From positions 248,001 to 312,000 of the forward strand of contig NZ_VFOM01000001.1 of the NCBI RefSeq assembly GCF_006716125.1: a DNA stretch of 64,000 nt, in the 5' to 3' direction. Each line of letters starts with the position of its first letter. Position 1 is the first letter of the stretch. The position numbers and the translations under genes are program-made. Of this stretch, positions 1 through 8,585 are shown in pieces. This stretch comes from Homoserinimonas aerilata (GTDB lineage: Bacteria; Actinomycetota; Actinomycetes; Actinomycetales; Microbacteriaceae). The notes under the pieces were generated by a model. The model was not told the DNA's origin and searched no databases. It saw only the letters and a list, made by a program, of their open reading frames with translations.

Positions 1-1305
1 ATACGCCCGGAACGACGGCGTCGCCCGCATGCACAGCGCGATGAGCGCAATGATGAGCAGGCCGCCGAGCAACGGCGGAAACCACAGCCCGGCAGCAAGC
101 GAGATCGCGCCCACATAGAGGTCGCCGAGCCGCGGCCCGCCCGTGACGACGACAGTGAAGATGCCCTGCAGACGACCGCGCATATTGTCGGGCACCGCAG
201 TCTGCATCATCGTGCTCCGGAAGATGGCGCTCACATTGTCGGAGGCGCCCGTGCCGGCCATCATGACGGCCGCGAGCACCAGCGCTAGAACATTGGCTCC
301 AGCGATCGACTCCGTCGCCCGCTCGAAGCCGCCCAGTGAGAGCACCGCCAGCACCACACCGAAACCCGCCACGAAGACGCCGTAGACGGCGATGGCCCAG
401 CCAATCGCGACACCGTGTCGACGCACCGTGCCAAGGCGACCCGAGAGCAGACTGCACAGCAGCGTGCCGACAGCCCCCGCCGCAGTCAGGATGCCGACCG
501 TGACTGCGCCACCGCCGATGACGAGAGCGCCCACCGCGGGGAACAGCGCGTGCGGCCGGCCGAACGTCATCGCCACGATGTCCACGATGAATGACATGCG
601 GATGTTCGGGGCCCGCCTCAGAAACGCGATGCCCTGCACGACCGACTTCAGGCCGGGCGGATGCGCCCCCGCCTCAGGCCTGATCGACGGCAGCGTCAGA
701 ATGCCCATGAAAGCGGCCGAGAACATGATCACGTCGATCGTGTACGTCCACCCGAAACCGACCGTCGCGACGAGAATGCCGGCGAGCGCAGGCCCGACGG
801 TCACCATGACGCCCATGCTGACGCCGCTGAGCGCGGACGCCGCCGGAAGCAGCTCCCGCGGCACCAGACGCGGAATGATCGCGGCCCGCGAGGTGCCGAT
901 GACAGTGGCGGCGATCGAATTGATCGTGGTGAGCATATAGAACGGCCACAGCTGCTCCACCTCGAACCAGGCCACGAGGGCGATGCCGACAGTGGAGAGC
1001 CAGGCCGCGATCGCAGAACCGAGCGCCACCGCGCGCCGGTCGAAGGCATCCGCCAGCATGCCGCCGTACAGGCCGGCGAGAATCATCGGCAGAAGTGCGA
1101 TCGTGCCCACCATGGCGACGGCGAAGGTGGAACCGGTGATGGCATACAGGTGCAGGCCGACGGCGACGATCGTCATCTGCCCGCCGATACCGGCGATCGC
1201 ATTGCCCGCCCACAGCCTCGCGAAGGCCGGGCTCACCCGCAGCGGGGTCAGATCGATGAGGTGCCCGCGACGCCCCGCCGTCGACGGGGTCTCGGAGTCT
1301 GGCAC
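1..1305 (-). CDS. MFS efflux permease (3' end outside window)
   Basis: The frame starts at GTG 1305, the first start after an in-frame TGA and 9 nt after the stop of the upstream lipoprotein gene, and runs off the left edge with about 435 codons and no stop. The protein is a chain of hydrophobic helices. It has a clear MFS motif A after the second helix (GGMLADAFDRRAVALG, near residue 75) and an N-terminus of the type FARLWAGNAIAGIGGQMT. This is the layout of the MFS_3/EntS-like exporters. The substrate cannot be told. It is probably co-transcribed with the DUF4349 lipoprotein gene. Little is missing, since the family is usually about 400-450 residues. Confidence 0.85.
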   Translation of the reverse strand, partial: MPDSETPSTAGRRGHLIDLTPLRVSPAFARLWAGNAIAGIGGQMTIVAVGLHLYAITGSTFAVAMVGTIALLPMILAGLYGGMLADAFDRRAVALGSAIAAWLSTVGIALVAWFEVEQLWPFYMLTTINSIAATVIGTSRAAIIPRLVPRELLPAASALSGVSMGVMVTVGPALAGILVATVGFGWTYTIDVIMFSAAFMGILTLPSIRPEAGAHPPGLKSVVQGIAFLRRAPNIRMSFIVDIVAMTFGRPHALFPAVGALVIGGGAVTVGILTAAGAVGTLLCSLLSGRLGTVRRHGVAIGWAIAVYGVFVAGFGVVLAVLSLGGFERATESIAGANVLALVLAAVMMAGTGASDNVSAIFRSTMMQTAVPDNMRGRLQGIFTVVVTGGPRLGDLYVGAISLAAGLWFPPLLGGLLIIALIALCMRATPSFRAY

Positions 1306-1314
1306 CGATCAAGC

Positions 1315-2292
1315 CTACTTGGCGGGAGGGGTCTCCTCGGGCGCCTCAGTTGCGGCAGCCGCGGGGTCTGCCATCGTCTCGCCTGCCGCGGCCGGGGCAT
1401 CCGTCTCGCCCCTCGCACGGCGCCTGCGGCGCAGCAGCCACCAGACGAGCGCGAGCGCGATCGCCGGAACGATGAGCCACGGCAGCACCACGCCGAACGC
1501 CACCAGCAGGAAGGAGAGGAAGCCCACGAACGCAGCCCAGCCGGCGAGAAGCCCGCTCCAGAAGGTGTCAGGTTCGTGTACCGGGGCATCCGCCTCGCTG
1601 CCGAAGTAGACGGTGATCGTCGACAGCTCGACCTGATCGGCGAGCGAACGCCGCTGCGACTGCAACGACTCAAGGTTCGCCTGCCGCTCCGACAGCGCCG
1701 ACTCGATCGTGATGAGGTCGGTCGTCGACGTCGCATCCGCCATGAGGGCGAGAAGCCTGTCGACGGATGCCTGCAGTGCGGTGATGCGCGCATCCAGATC
1801 CTGGGCGACGCTCGTCACATCCTGCTTCGACACGTTCGTCTCCTCGAGGGTGCCCAGAGCGGCCAGCTTCTCGATCGTCGCATCGAGCGCATCCGAGGGG
1901 ATGCGCAGGGTCAGATCGGCGCGCCCGCGGTCGCCGCCCCGCGGGGCCGTCTCGGTGCGACCGTCGACATGCCCGCCCGCCTGATTCACGATGCGGGTTG
2001 CGTCATCGGCGGCATCCCGCGGCGTCTTCACCGTGATGTTCATGTAGCCGGTGGCGATGACCTGGCGATCGGAAGGGGCGACCAGTTGCAGCTGCCCGTC
2101 CGCCGCCCTGCCGGCGGAGCTCTCGGCGGCGCCGCCCATGTCCTGCATGGGCTGCACAGGGGTGCCGAAATCCGGCATCGAGGTCTGGGAGGCCTCGTTC
2201 ATGGCGCTCGAGCATCCGCCCAGCAGAAGAATGCAGCTCAGGGCTGCGGCGCCGATCGCGAACGGTCGGCCAAGAACAGGTGATCGCCTCAT
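1315..2292 (-). CDS. DUF4349 lipoprotein with C-terminal membrane helix
   Basis: 325 residues from ATG 2292; an open extension upstream lacks a signal peptide at its start and is not used. A short basic N-terminus (MRRSPVLGRP) and hydrophobic stretch end in the lipobox LLLGGC, so the protein should be lipid-anchored. The middle has the DUF4349 pattern (VIATGYMNITVKTPRDA, then a long alpha-helical segment with SALSERQANLESLQSQRRSL). Near the C-terminus is a strong membrane segment followed by RRRRRARGE and an Ala/Pro-rich tail facing the cytoplasm. Function is unknown. Members of the family are exported, dually anchored proteins. The MFS gene follows 9 nt downstream, so the two are probably one operon. 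Confidence 0.85.
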   Translation of the reverse strand: MRRSPVLGRPFAIGAAALSCILLLGGCSSAMNEASQTSMPDFGTPVQPMQDMGGAAESSAGRAADGQLQLVAPSDRQVIATGYMNITVKTPRDAADDATRIVNQAGGHVDGRTETAPRGGDRGRADLTLRIPSDALDATIEKLAALGTLEETNVSKQDVTSVAQDLDARITALQASVDRLLALMADATSTTDLITIESALSERQANLESLQSQRRSLADQVELSTITVYFGSEADAPVHEPDTFWSGLLAGWAAFVGFLSFLLVAFGVVLPWLIVPAIALALVWWLLRRRRRARGETDAPAAAGETMADPAAAATEAPEETPPAK

Positions 2293-2386
2293 GCGGCCAA
2301 CGCTAGCGTCGGCGCTCGGCGAGCCGCCACCCAACGTTTGCGACGATTCGAACGTCGGCCCCAGCACGACGCCGGAGAGCCCCTGC

Positions 2387-2392
2387 GATAAT
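2387..2392 (+). promoter_or_regulatory. -10 box of a leaderless promoter (GATAAT, 6 nt, ATG)
   Basis: GATAAT is followed after six bases by the ATG at 2399, and there is no Shine-Dalgarno sequence. Transcription starting at the A of ATG would give a leaderless mRNA, as is common in actinobacteria. The assignment is inferred from spacing only. Confidence 0.5.
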
Positions 2393-2398
2393 CGGGCC

Positions 2399-3196
2399 AT
2401 GGTGTGGATCCGGAAGCTGCTGGCACGACTCGGGCTCGGCCCGCGCCCGCTGTTGAACGTCGCCGGCGACACCGGCGAGGGGCCCGCCGTCATCCTCGTG
2501 CACGGCATCGCATCCTCATCGGTGACCTTCCAGAACCTGGTGCCGCTGCTCAGCCCGCGCCACCGCGTCATATCGCTCGACATCCTCGGCCACGGCGGCT
2601 CGCCCGCACCAAAGAACGCCACCTACCGGGTCGAGGAACACGTCGAATGGCTGTACCGCACCATCCGCTCACTGAAGATCCGTGGCGACATCGTCATCGT
2701 CGGCCACTCGCTCGGCGCACTCATCGTCGCCCGCTACGCGCGCGTGCACCCGGAGCGCATCGCCAAAGTCGTGCTCGTGAGCCCGCCCATCTACCTGAAC
2801 CCGCAGCAGATCGGCGACCGCATCGAGCGCGCCGCCGTGAGCGCCTACCTGAAAGCGTACGAATACCTGCGCCTCAACAAGGAGTTCACCATCCGCCGGG
2901 CGGCGCTGATAGCCCGGATGCTGCCCATCAGGAACGTCTTCGAAGTGAGCGAACGCAACTGGAATGCCTTCAGGCTGTCACTGCAGAACAGCATCGAACT
3001 GCAGACCACCGTCGAAGACATCGCGGGTGTCACCGCGCCCGTCGAGATCGTCTACGGCGCGCTCGACCAGTTCATCGCACCCGGCAGCATGAACCTGGTG
3101 AAGCACATGCCGCACGTCACCGTGCACAGGGTCGACCTCAATGACCACATCGTGCGCAAACGGCTCGCCCGGGCGGTCGACGCGGCGATCGGCTGA
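2399..3196 (+). CDS. alpha/beta hydrolase
   Basis: 265 residues. The start at ATG 2399 is chosen because it follows the GATAAT box by 6 nt and the conserved fold begins soon after. The oxyanion-hole region VILVHGIASSS, the nucleophile elbow GHSLGA (Ser near residue 108) and a late NDHIV with the likely catalytic His are visible, and YGALDQF carries the likely acid. There is no signal peptide, so it acts in the cytosol. The substrate is unknown. The family includes esterases, epoxide hydrolases and C-C hydrolases. It is transcribed away from the lipoprotein gene. Confidence 0.85.
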   Translation: MVWIRKLLARLGLGPRPLLNVAGDTGEGPAVILVHGIASSSVTFQNLVPLLSPRHRVISLDILGHGGSPAPKNATYRVEEHVEWLYRTIRSLKIRGDIVIVGHSLGALIVARYARVHPERIAKVVLVSPPIYLNPQQIGDRIERAAVSAYLKAYEYLRLNKEFTIRRAALIARMLPIRNVFEVSERNWNAFRLSLQNSIELQTTVEDIAGVTAPVEIVYGALDQFIAPGSMNLVKHMPHVTVHRVDLNDHIVRKRLARAVDAAIG

Positions 3197-3210
3197 GATT
3201 GTCCGCAGGT

Positions 3211-3252
3211 CCTCCTGCGGGTTGAGGAGGCCGCCCGCGGCCGTCTCGAAAC
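3211..3252. repeat. dispersed GGTTGAG...TCTCGAAACC repeat
   Basis: One of the short dispersed intergenic repeats of this window, bounded by GGTTGAGGAG on one side and GTCTCGAAACC on the other, with a GC-rich inner hairpin (GCCGCCCGCGGC). It lies between the hydrolase stop and the next promoter. Confidence 0.6.
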
Positions 3253-3285
3253 CTCACCGCCGGGCAACTCCGGTAGCGTCGTGGC

Positions 3286-4299
3286 ATGCAGACTCGTATT
3301 CTCGGCCGCACGGGCCGCACCGTTTCCGTCATCGGCCTGGGCACCTGGCAGCTGGGTGCCGACTGGGGCGACGTCAGTGAGGCGGATGCCCGCGGCGTGC
3401 TCGACGCGGCCGTCGAAGGGGGCGTCACCTTCTTCGACACCGCGGATGTGTATGGCGACGGCCGCAGCGAGTCGATCATCGGCGGCTACCTGGCGGAGCG
3501 CCCCGACCTGGAGATCACGGTCGCCACGAAGATGGGTCGCCGTGAGGAGCAGGACCCGGCCAATTTCACGCTCGCGAAGTTCCGCGAGTGGACTGACCGC
3601 TCGCGCCGCAACCTCCGCACCGACATGCTTGACCTCGTGCAGTTGCACTGCCCGCCCACGCCCGTGTTCTCATCCGGTGCCGTCTATGACGCCCTCGACA
3701 TGCTCGTCGAGGAGGGCGCGATCGCGAACTACGGCGTCAGCGTCGAGACGGTCGACGAGGCGCTCGCCGCGATCGCCCGGCCCGGCACGGCGACGGTGCA
3801 GATCATCCTGAACGCGTTCCGTCTGAAGCCGCTCGACGCGGTGCTGCCTGCGGCGAGGGATGCCGGTGTCGGCATCATCGCGCGGGTGCCGCTCGCATCC
3901 GGCCTCCTGAGCGGCCGCTACACGGCACAGACCACCTTCGCCGCGGATGACCACCGCACCTTCAACAGGCACGGCGAGTCATTCGATGTGGGGGAGACCT
4001 TCTCGGGTGTGGACTTCGAGGAGGGCGTCGCGGCGGCGCAGGAGTTTGCGGCGCTGGTCGCGGCGGAGCCTGAAGGCTCCGATGTCGTGGCGGCGCATTT
4101 CTCGACCGCTCAGCTCGCGCTCGCCTGGGTGTCGCAGCTCGACGGCGTCAGCTCGGTCATCCCGGGCGCCCGCAATGTGGAGCAGGCCCGCTCGAACTCG
4201 AGGGCCGGCGATGTGCCGCAGCTGAGCGAGGGTTTCACCGCGGGCGTGCGCGACATCTACGATCGCCGCTTCCGCGCCGCGGTGCACCCGCGCTGGTAG
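3286..4299 (+). CDS. aldo/keto reductase
   Basis: 337 residues. It begins MQTRILGRTGRTVSVIGLG, the classic start of AKRs of the YajO/general-stress type. The catalytic tetrad is visible: D51 and Y56 in FFDTADVYGDG, K82 in VATKMGRR and H121 in LVQLHCP. The C-terminal SSVIPGARNVEQA motif is typical for NADPH binding. It should be a cytosolic NAD(P)H-dependent carbonyl reductase whose substrate is unknown. TAGCGT at 3274-3279 stands 6 nt before the ATG, so the mRNA is probably leaderless. It converges on the MFS gene downstream. Confidence 0.93.
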   Translation: MQTRILGRTGRTVSVIGLGTWQLGADWGDVSEADARGVLDAAVEGGVTFFDTADVYGDGRSESIIGGYLAERPDLEITVATKMGRREEQDPANFTLAKFREWTDRSRRNLRTDMLDLVQLHCPPTPVFSSGAVYDALDMLVEEGAIANYGVSVETVDEALAAIARPGTATVQIILNAFRLKPLDAVLPAARDAGVGIIARVPLASGLLSGRYTAQTTFAADDHRTFNRHGESFDVGETFSGVDFEEGVAAAQEFAALVAAEPEGSDVVAAHFSTAQLALAWVSQLDGVSSVIPGARNVEQARSNSRAGDVPQLSEGFTAGVRDIYDRRFRAAVHPRW

Positions 4300-4506
4300 C
4301 GGGCCCGCAGTCCGGCTTCGACCGCTGCATCCGCTGTCTTCACCCGACACTTCGCGACACGGCTGTACTGCTCTGACGGGCGGATGTGTCGCGAAGTGTC
4401 GGGTGAGATGCGCAGGGAAGGCTGCGGATGCTGGTGGTCGGCCGTTCACGCACGGCGGGGGTCCACCGGGTGCAGGGCGGCGCGACCGCGCTGGTAGCGG
4501 GCCCGC
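4289..4506. repeat. 20-bp direct repeats bracketing a hairpin
   Basis: The same 20 bases (starting CGCGCTGGTAGCGGG) occur at 4289-4308, across the stop codon of the aldo/keto reductase, and at 4487-4506, ending just before the stop codon of the convergent MFS gene. The 178 bp between them contain the long hairpin at 4340-4406. This looks like a short insertion or a duplication event. Confidence 0.6.
4340..4406. terminator. 21-bp perfect inverted repeat, bidirectional terminator-like
   Basis: TCACCCGACACTTCGCGACAC at its left (4340-4360) is exactly complementary to 4386-4406. The loop is 25 nt. It sits between convergent genes and has no clear T-run. A diverged copy lies at 26212-26278 after prpC, so it is a mobile or recurrent hairpin rather than a one-off terminator. 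Confidence 0.6.
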
Positions 4507-5712
4507 TCACGCGAGCGTGCTGATCGGCTCCGTGTCGGGGATGGGGCTCGCGTCTCGTCCCCGCAGGTCGGGGCTGGCGCGGTGGAACACTGCCGCGACG
4601 ACAAAGCCGAGGAAGGCGAACGCGGCCGCGACCCAGAACGCGCCCGGCGCGTCGTAGGCGTCGATGAGGAAGCCGGCGAGGGCGGAACCGAGGGCCGCAC
4701 CGATCAGCTGACCCGTGCCGACCCAGCCGTAGGCCTCAGCGGTGTCGCTGAACTTGACGCTGGCCGACACGATCGAGAACATGACGGCAAGAGCGGGCGC
4801 GAGGCCGATGCCCGCGATGAACAGCATCGCCGACAGCCACCAGAAGTCGAGGAACAGCGTCGCGAGGGCCATCCCGACGAAGACGATGAGCATGCGGCGG
4901 GCGAGCGCCCACGGGCTGATGCCGATATGGCCGAGGGCGAGGCCGCCGACGAGCGAGCCGATGGAGAAGATGGCGAGCACGAGTCCTGCGGCCGGGCCAC
5001 CGTGGCCGAAGGTTGCGACGACTCCGGCCTCGACGGCGGCGCAGGCGCCCACCAGCAGGAAGCCGACCGCCGTGGCCAGCAGCACGGGCGGCTTGCGCAG
5101 CACGGTGCCCATCTTGCGCTTGCTGCGGGGGATGCGCACCCGGCCGAGCTCAGGGGATGCGAGGAACCAGGCGGTGCCGCCGACGAGGAACACGAGGGCG
5201 ACGCCGATGGCCTGAACCGTGCCGATCTGCGTCGCCACGAAGGTGGTCACGACGGGGCCGATGACCCAGATGATCTCCTGGAGGGAGGCGTCGAGCGAGA
5301 AGAGCGGGGTGAGCTGCTGCGAGTTGACCATCTTGGGGTAGATGGTGCGCACGGCGGGCTGAACGGGCGGGGTGCTGAGGCCGCCGATGAAACCGACGGC
5401 CATGTAGCCGATCACGGACATCTCGATGAAGGCGATCGTTCCCATGCTGATGGCGGCGGCGATGCCGGTGAGGAGGATGACCGGTCGCATCCCCCAGACG
5501 CCCATCCAGCGGCTCGTGAGCGGGCCGGCGATGGCCTGCCCGACGCTGAGCGCGGCGAGCACGAGCCCGGCCGCACCGTACGAGTCGTGCACCCGCTCGA
5601 TGTGCAGCAGGAACGCGAGGGAGAGCATCCCGAACGGGAATCTGGCCGTCAGCTGAGCCGCCATGATGCGGCCGACGCCGCGTGTCTTGAGGAGGTCCAG
5701 GTAGCTTTTCAC
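4507..5712 (-). CDS. MFS transporter
   Basis: 401 residues from GTG 5712 (Val read as Met; MKSYLDLLKTRGVGRIMAAQ). About 12 hydrophobic helices are visible; the half-repeat is clear (LVLAALSVGQAIAGPLTSRWMG early; LVLAIFSIGSLVGGLALGHIG late). The motif-A region is PLTSRWMGVWGMRPVIL. This resembles the MFS proteins of actinobacteria annotated as general efflux pumps; no substrate can be given. It is transcribed divergently from the nrd locus, and TAGACT lies about 9 nt before the start. Confidence 0.85.
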   Translation of the reverse strand: MKSYLDLLKTRGVGRIMAAQLTARFPFGMLSLAFLLHIERVHDSYGAAGLVLAALSVGQAIAGPLTSRWMGVWGMRPVILLTGIAAAISMGTIAFIEMSVIGYMAVGFIGGLSTPPVQPAVRTIYPKMVNSQQLTPLFSLDASLQEIIWVIGPVVTTFVATQIGTVQAIGVALVFLVGGTAWFLASPELGRVRIPRSKRKMGTVLRKPPVLLATAVGFLLVGACAAVEAGVVATFGHGGPAAGLVLAIFSIGSLVGGLALGHIGISPWALARRMLIVFVGMALATLFLDFWWLSAMLFIAGIGLAPALAVMFSIVSASVKFSDTAEAYGWVGTGQLIGAALGSALAGFLIDAYDAPGAFWVAAAFAFLGFVVAAVFHRASPDLRGRDASPIPDTEPISTLA

Positions 5713-5870
5713 GAGAGCTCAAGTCTAACCGGGAGACACGGGATTCGGGCAGCGTTGCGGGGTACCCGGGGGCTGCTGGGCCGGACCTGCGGGGCTGCCG
5801 TGCCGGGGCATCCGGAATGTCGGTGGTCTGCCGCAGGATGAGTGCACACCCTGTGCAGAACTCGCACAAC

Positions 5871-5879
5871 TTATCCACA
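5871..5879 (+). promoter_or_regulatory. DnaA box (TTATCCACA)
   Basis: A perfect 9-mer DnaA box, extended into a dyad ATCCACA-tc-TGTGGAT (5873-5888). It lies directly upstream of the two NrdR boxes. DnaA control of nrd genes is established in E. coli; here it is only suggested by position. Confidence 0.45.
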
Positions 5880-5895
5880 TCTGTGGATGACACGC

Positions 5896-5945
5896 CCACT
5901 ATATGTGGGATGTAGTGCGAGGGTTTCACCCGCTATATAGTGGTG
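5896..5945 (+). promoter_or_regulatory. pair of NrdR boxes
   Basis: Two 16-bp palindromic sites match the NrdR consensus (acaCwAtATaTwgtgt): one around CTATATGTGG (5896-5911) and one around CTATATAGTGGTGT (5930-5945). Their centres are 34 bp apart, about three helical turns. NrdR is the ATP/dATP-sensing repressor of ribonucleotide reductase genes, so nrdA-nrdB expression is expected to follow the dATP pool. nrdR itself is not in the window. Confidence 0.8.
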
Positions 5946-6101
5946 TGACCGCGCAGGGAGAAACGGTCGCCGGTCGGGGCGATCCTCCGTGAAAAGTGGG
6001 AGAACGCAGGCCGTACGCGGCTGCGAAGCCGGGCAACCGGGATCAGAAACGAAGAACGGCGTGAGCGCGCCGAAGGGTAACAAGGGGCACAAGGGAGCAT
6101 C
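5946..6101 (+). other. nrd leader, about 155 nt, possibly structured
   Basis: Between the second NrdR box and GTG 6102 there is no open gene. Small stems are visible, for example CGGCT-GCGA-AGCCG with a GNRA loop and CTCC...GGGAG around 5985-6000. There is no cobalamin B12-box or other riboswitch core that I can recognise. GGGAG at 6093-6097 is the probable ribosome binding site. Confidence 0.4.
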
Positions 6102-8582
6102 GTGGGAATCACCGTAGTCAAGCGCAATGGGCAGCGCGAGCAGTATGACGCCAACAAGATCAACCTCGCGATCGAAGAGGCCAGCAAGGGCCTCGACGAG
6201 AACATCACCTGGGTCACCCAGATCGCGAGCGAGCTCGAGCTGACGCTGTTCGACGGCATCACCACGCAGCAGCTCGACGAGGCTGTAATCCAGGTCGCCC
6301 TGCAGAACGTGAAGGACGACCCCGAGTTCGACACCGTCGCTGCCCGGCTCCTGCTCAAGACCATCTACAAGCGCGTGCTCGGTGACTACGAGAGCGACGA
6401 GCAGCTTCGTCAGCTGCACGTCGAGCACTTCGCCCAGAACATCACGCGCGGTGTCGACGAGGGTCTGCTCGACCCCCGCCTCACCGAGCTCTTCGACCTC
6501 GACCGCCTCGCGAAGGCCCTCGACCCCACGCACGACGGCCTGCTCAAGTACATCGGCGTCGTCACGCTCAACAACCGCTACGGCATCAAGGGCCGCAACG
6601 GTGACGCCCTCGAGGTTCCGCAGTACTTCTGGATGCGCATCGCCATGGGCCTGTCGCTCAACGAGGCAGATCCCGACGCCACGGCCATCGCCTTCTACGA
6701 CAAGATGTCGAAGCTCGAATACCTGGCCGCGGGCTCCACGCTCGTCAACGCCGGCACCATCTACCCGCAGCTCGCGAACTGCTTCGTGATGGAGATGCAG
6801 GATGACATGGAGCACATCGCCAAGACGACGCGCGATGTCATGTGGCTCACGAAGGGAACCGGCGGCATCGGCCTCTCAGTGACCAAGCTGCGCGCGCAGG
6901 GCTCGCCCATCCGCTCCAACAACACCACCTCGACGGGCCCCATCCCGTTCATGCACACGATCGACTCGATCCTGCGCGCGGTCAGCCGCGGCGGCAAGAA
7001 GTTCGGTGCGCTCTGCTTCTACATGGAGAACTGGCACCTCGACTTCCCCGAGTTCATCGACCTGCGCCAGAACTCCGGCGACCCGTACCGCCGCACCCGC
7101 ACGGCCAACACGGCCGTCTGGATCAGCGACGAGTTCATGAAGCGCGTTCAGAACGACGACGACTGGTACCTCTTCGACCCACTCGAGGTCTCCGACCTCA
7201 ACGAGCTCTACGGCGCCGAGTTCTCGGCCAAGTACAACGAGTACGCGGCGAAGGCGGATGCCGGCGAGCTGCGGATGCACAAGAAGATCAAGGCGCGCGA
7301 GCAGTTCAAGGCGATCCTGATCTCGCTGCAGGGCTCCAGCCACCCGTGGCTCACCTGGAAGGACACGATCAACAACCGTGCCCTCAACAACAACACGGGC
7401 ACCATCCACCTGTCGAACCTCTGCACCGAGATCACCCTCCCGCAGGATGTCGACAATGTGGCCGTCTGCAACCTCGCCTCGATCAACCTGAGCCGTCACC
7501 TGCTCGTCAACGAGGCGACCGGGGTCACCACCATCGACTTCGCCAAGATCGAGGAGAGCGCCCGCCTCGCCGTGCGCCAGCTCGACAACCTCATCGACAT
7601 CACCAAGTCGTCGGTGAAGGAGGCCGACTTCTCGAACCAGCAGAACCGCGCAGTCGGTCTCGGCGTCATGGGCTTCACCGATGTCACCGAGAAGATGGGC
7701 TTCAGCTACGAGAGCGAAGAGGCGTACGACCTCATCGACGAGATCATGGAGCACGTCTCCTATGCGGCCATCGACGAGAGCGCCGAGCTCGCCAAGGTGC
7801 GCGGTGCGTACCCGAACTTCGAGGGCTCGCGCTGGTCGGAGGGCCTCGTTCCGCTCGACAGCATCGCGCTGACCGAGCAGGATCGCGGCCTCGAGATCAA
7901 GGTCAACCGCACGACGCGCCTCGACTGGGACGTGCTGCGGGAGAAGGTCAAGGGCGGCATGCGCAACGCGACCCTCATGGCCATCGCGCCCACCGCATCC
8001 ATCGGCCTCGTCGCGGGCACCACGCCCGGCCTCGACCCGCAGTTCTCGCAGATCTTCAGCCGCTCCACCTCGAACGGCAAGTTCCTCGAGGTCAACCGCA
8101 ACCTTGTCACCGAGCTGCAGAAGCGCGGCCTGTGGGAGTCGGTGCGTGAGGATGTGCTGCGCAGCCAGGGCGACATACAGAACATCTCCTCCATCCCGGA
8201 TGAGGTGAAGGACACGTTCAAGACGAGCTTCCAACTCTCGCCGTACTCCTTCCTTGAGGTCGCGGCGCGCGCCCAGAAGTGGATCGACCAGGCCATCAGC
8301 CGCAACATGTACCTTGAGACGCGCGACCTCGGCGAGATGATGGACATCTACTACGCCGCATGGGAGCGGGGCGTCAAGACGACCTACTACCTGCACATGA
8401 AGCCGCGTCACCAGGCCGAGCAGTCCACCGTCAAGGTGAACAAGGCCGAGGAGATCAACGGAGGAACCCGCCGCGGCTTCGGCGCTGCGGCCCCCGCCGC
8501 CGTTCCTGCGGGAGCGCCGGCAGCAGCATCCGGCCAGGCCCGTCGTGGCTTCGGCGGACTCGCCCCGAAGGCTGGTGAGTAG
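6102..8582 (+). CDS. nrdA: class I ribonucleotide reductase alpha subunit, body without C-terminal redox tail
   Basis: 826 residues from GTG 6102. It reduces ribonucleoside diphosphates to deoxyribonucleotides with NrdB. The N-terminus (VVKRNGQREQYDANKINLAI) is an ATP-cone allosteric domain. The active-site cysteines are visible: C227 (LANCFV), the thiyl-radical C441 in SNLCTE, with N439 and E443, and C456 (AVCNLAS). The radical-relay tyrosine pair is Y762-Y763 (KTTYYLH). After a linker with two RRGFG motifs the frame ends at TAG 8580-8582 in KAGE, so the mobile Cys-x-x-Cys tail that reduces the active site is missing from this frame. It is found in the next 66 bases, in the same phase (see 8586-8651). 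Confidence 0.93.
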   Translation: MGITVVKRNGQREQYDANKINLAIEEASKGLDENITWVTQIASELELTLFDGITTQQLDEAVIQVALQNVKDDPEFDTVAARLLLKTIYKRVLGDYESDEQLRQLHVEHFAQNITRGVDEGLLDPRLTELFDLDRLAKALDPTHDGLLKYIGVVTLNNRYGIKGRNGDALEVPQYFWMRIAMGLSLNEADPDATAIAFYDKMSKLEYLAAGSTLVNAGTIYPQLANCFVMEMQDDMEHIAKTTRDVMWLTKGTGGIGLSVTKLRAQGSPIRSNNTTSTGPIPFMHTIDSILRAVSRGGKKFGALCFYMENWHLDFPEFIDLRQNSGDPYRRTRTANTAVWISDEFMKRVQNDDDWYLFDPLEVSDLNELYGAEFSAKYNEYAAKADAGELRMHKKIKAREQFKAILISLQGSSHPWLTWKDTINNRALNNNTGTIHLSNLCTEITLPQDVDNVAVCNLASINLSRHLLVNEATGVTTIDFAKIEESARLAVRQLDNLIDITKSSVKEADFSNQQNRAVGLGVMGFTDVTEKMGFSYESEEAYDLIDEIMEHVSYAAIDESAELAKVRGAYPNFEGSRWSEGLVPLDSIALTEQDRGLEIKVNRTTRLDWDVLREKVKGGMRNATLMAIAPTASIGLVAGTTPGLDPQFSQIFSRSTSNGKFLEVNRNLVTELQKRGLWESVREDVLRSQGDIQNISSIPDEVKDTFKTSFQLSPYSFLEVAARAQKWIDQAISRNMYLETRDLGEMMDIYYAAWERGVKTTYYLHMKPRHQAEQSTVKVNKAEEINGGTRRGFGAAAPAAVPAGAPAAASGQARRGFGGLAPKAGE

Positions 8583-8585
8583 AGC

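Noticed and set aside
674..1312. Arg/His-rich frame overlapping the first MFS gene
   Set aside because: The frame in the other phase gives a clean MFS protein; this one has the composition of a shadow frame.
5946..6101. Cobalamin riboswitch upstream of nrdA
   Set aside because: Some actinobacteria have one before nrdABS, but no B12 box or conserved core can be found here.
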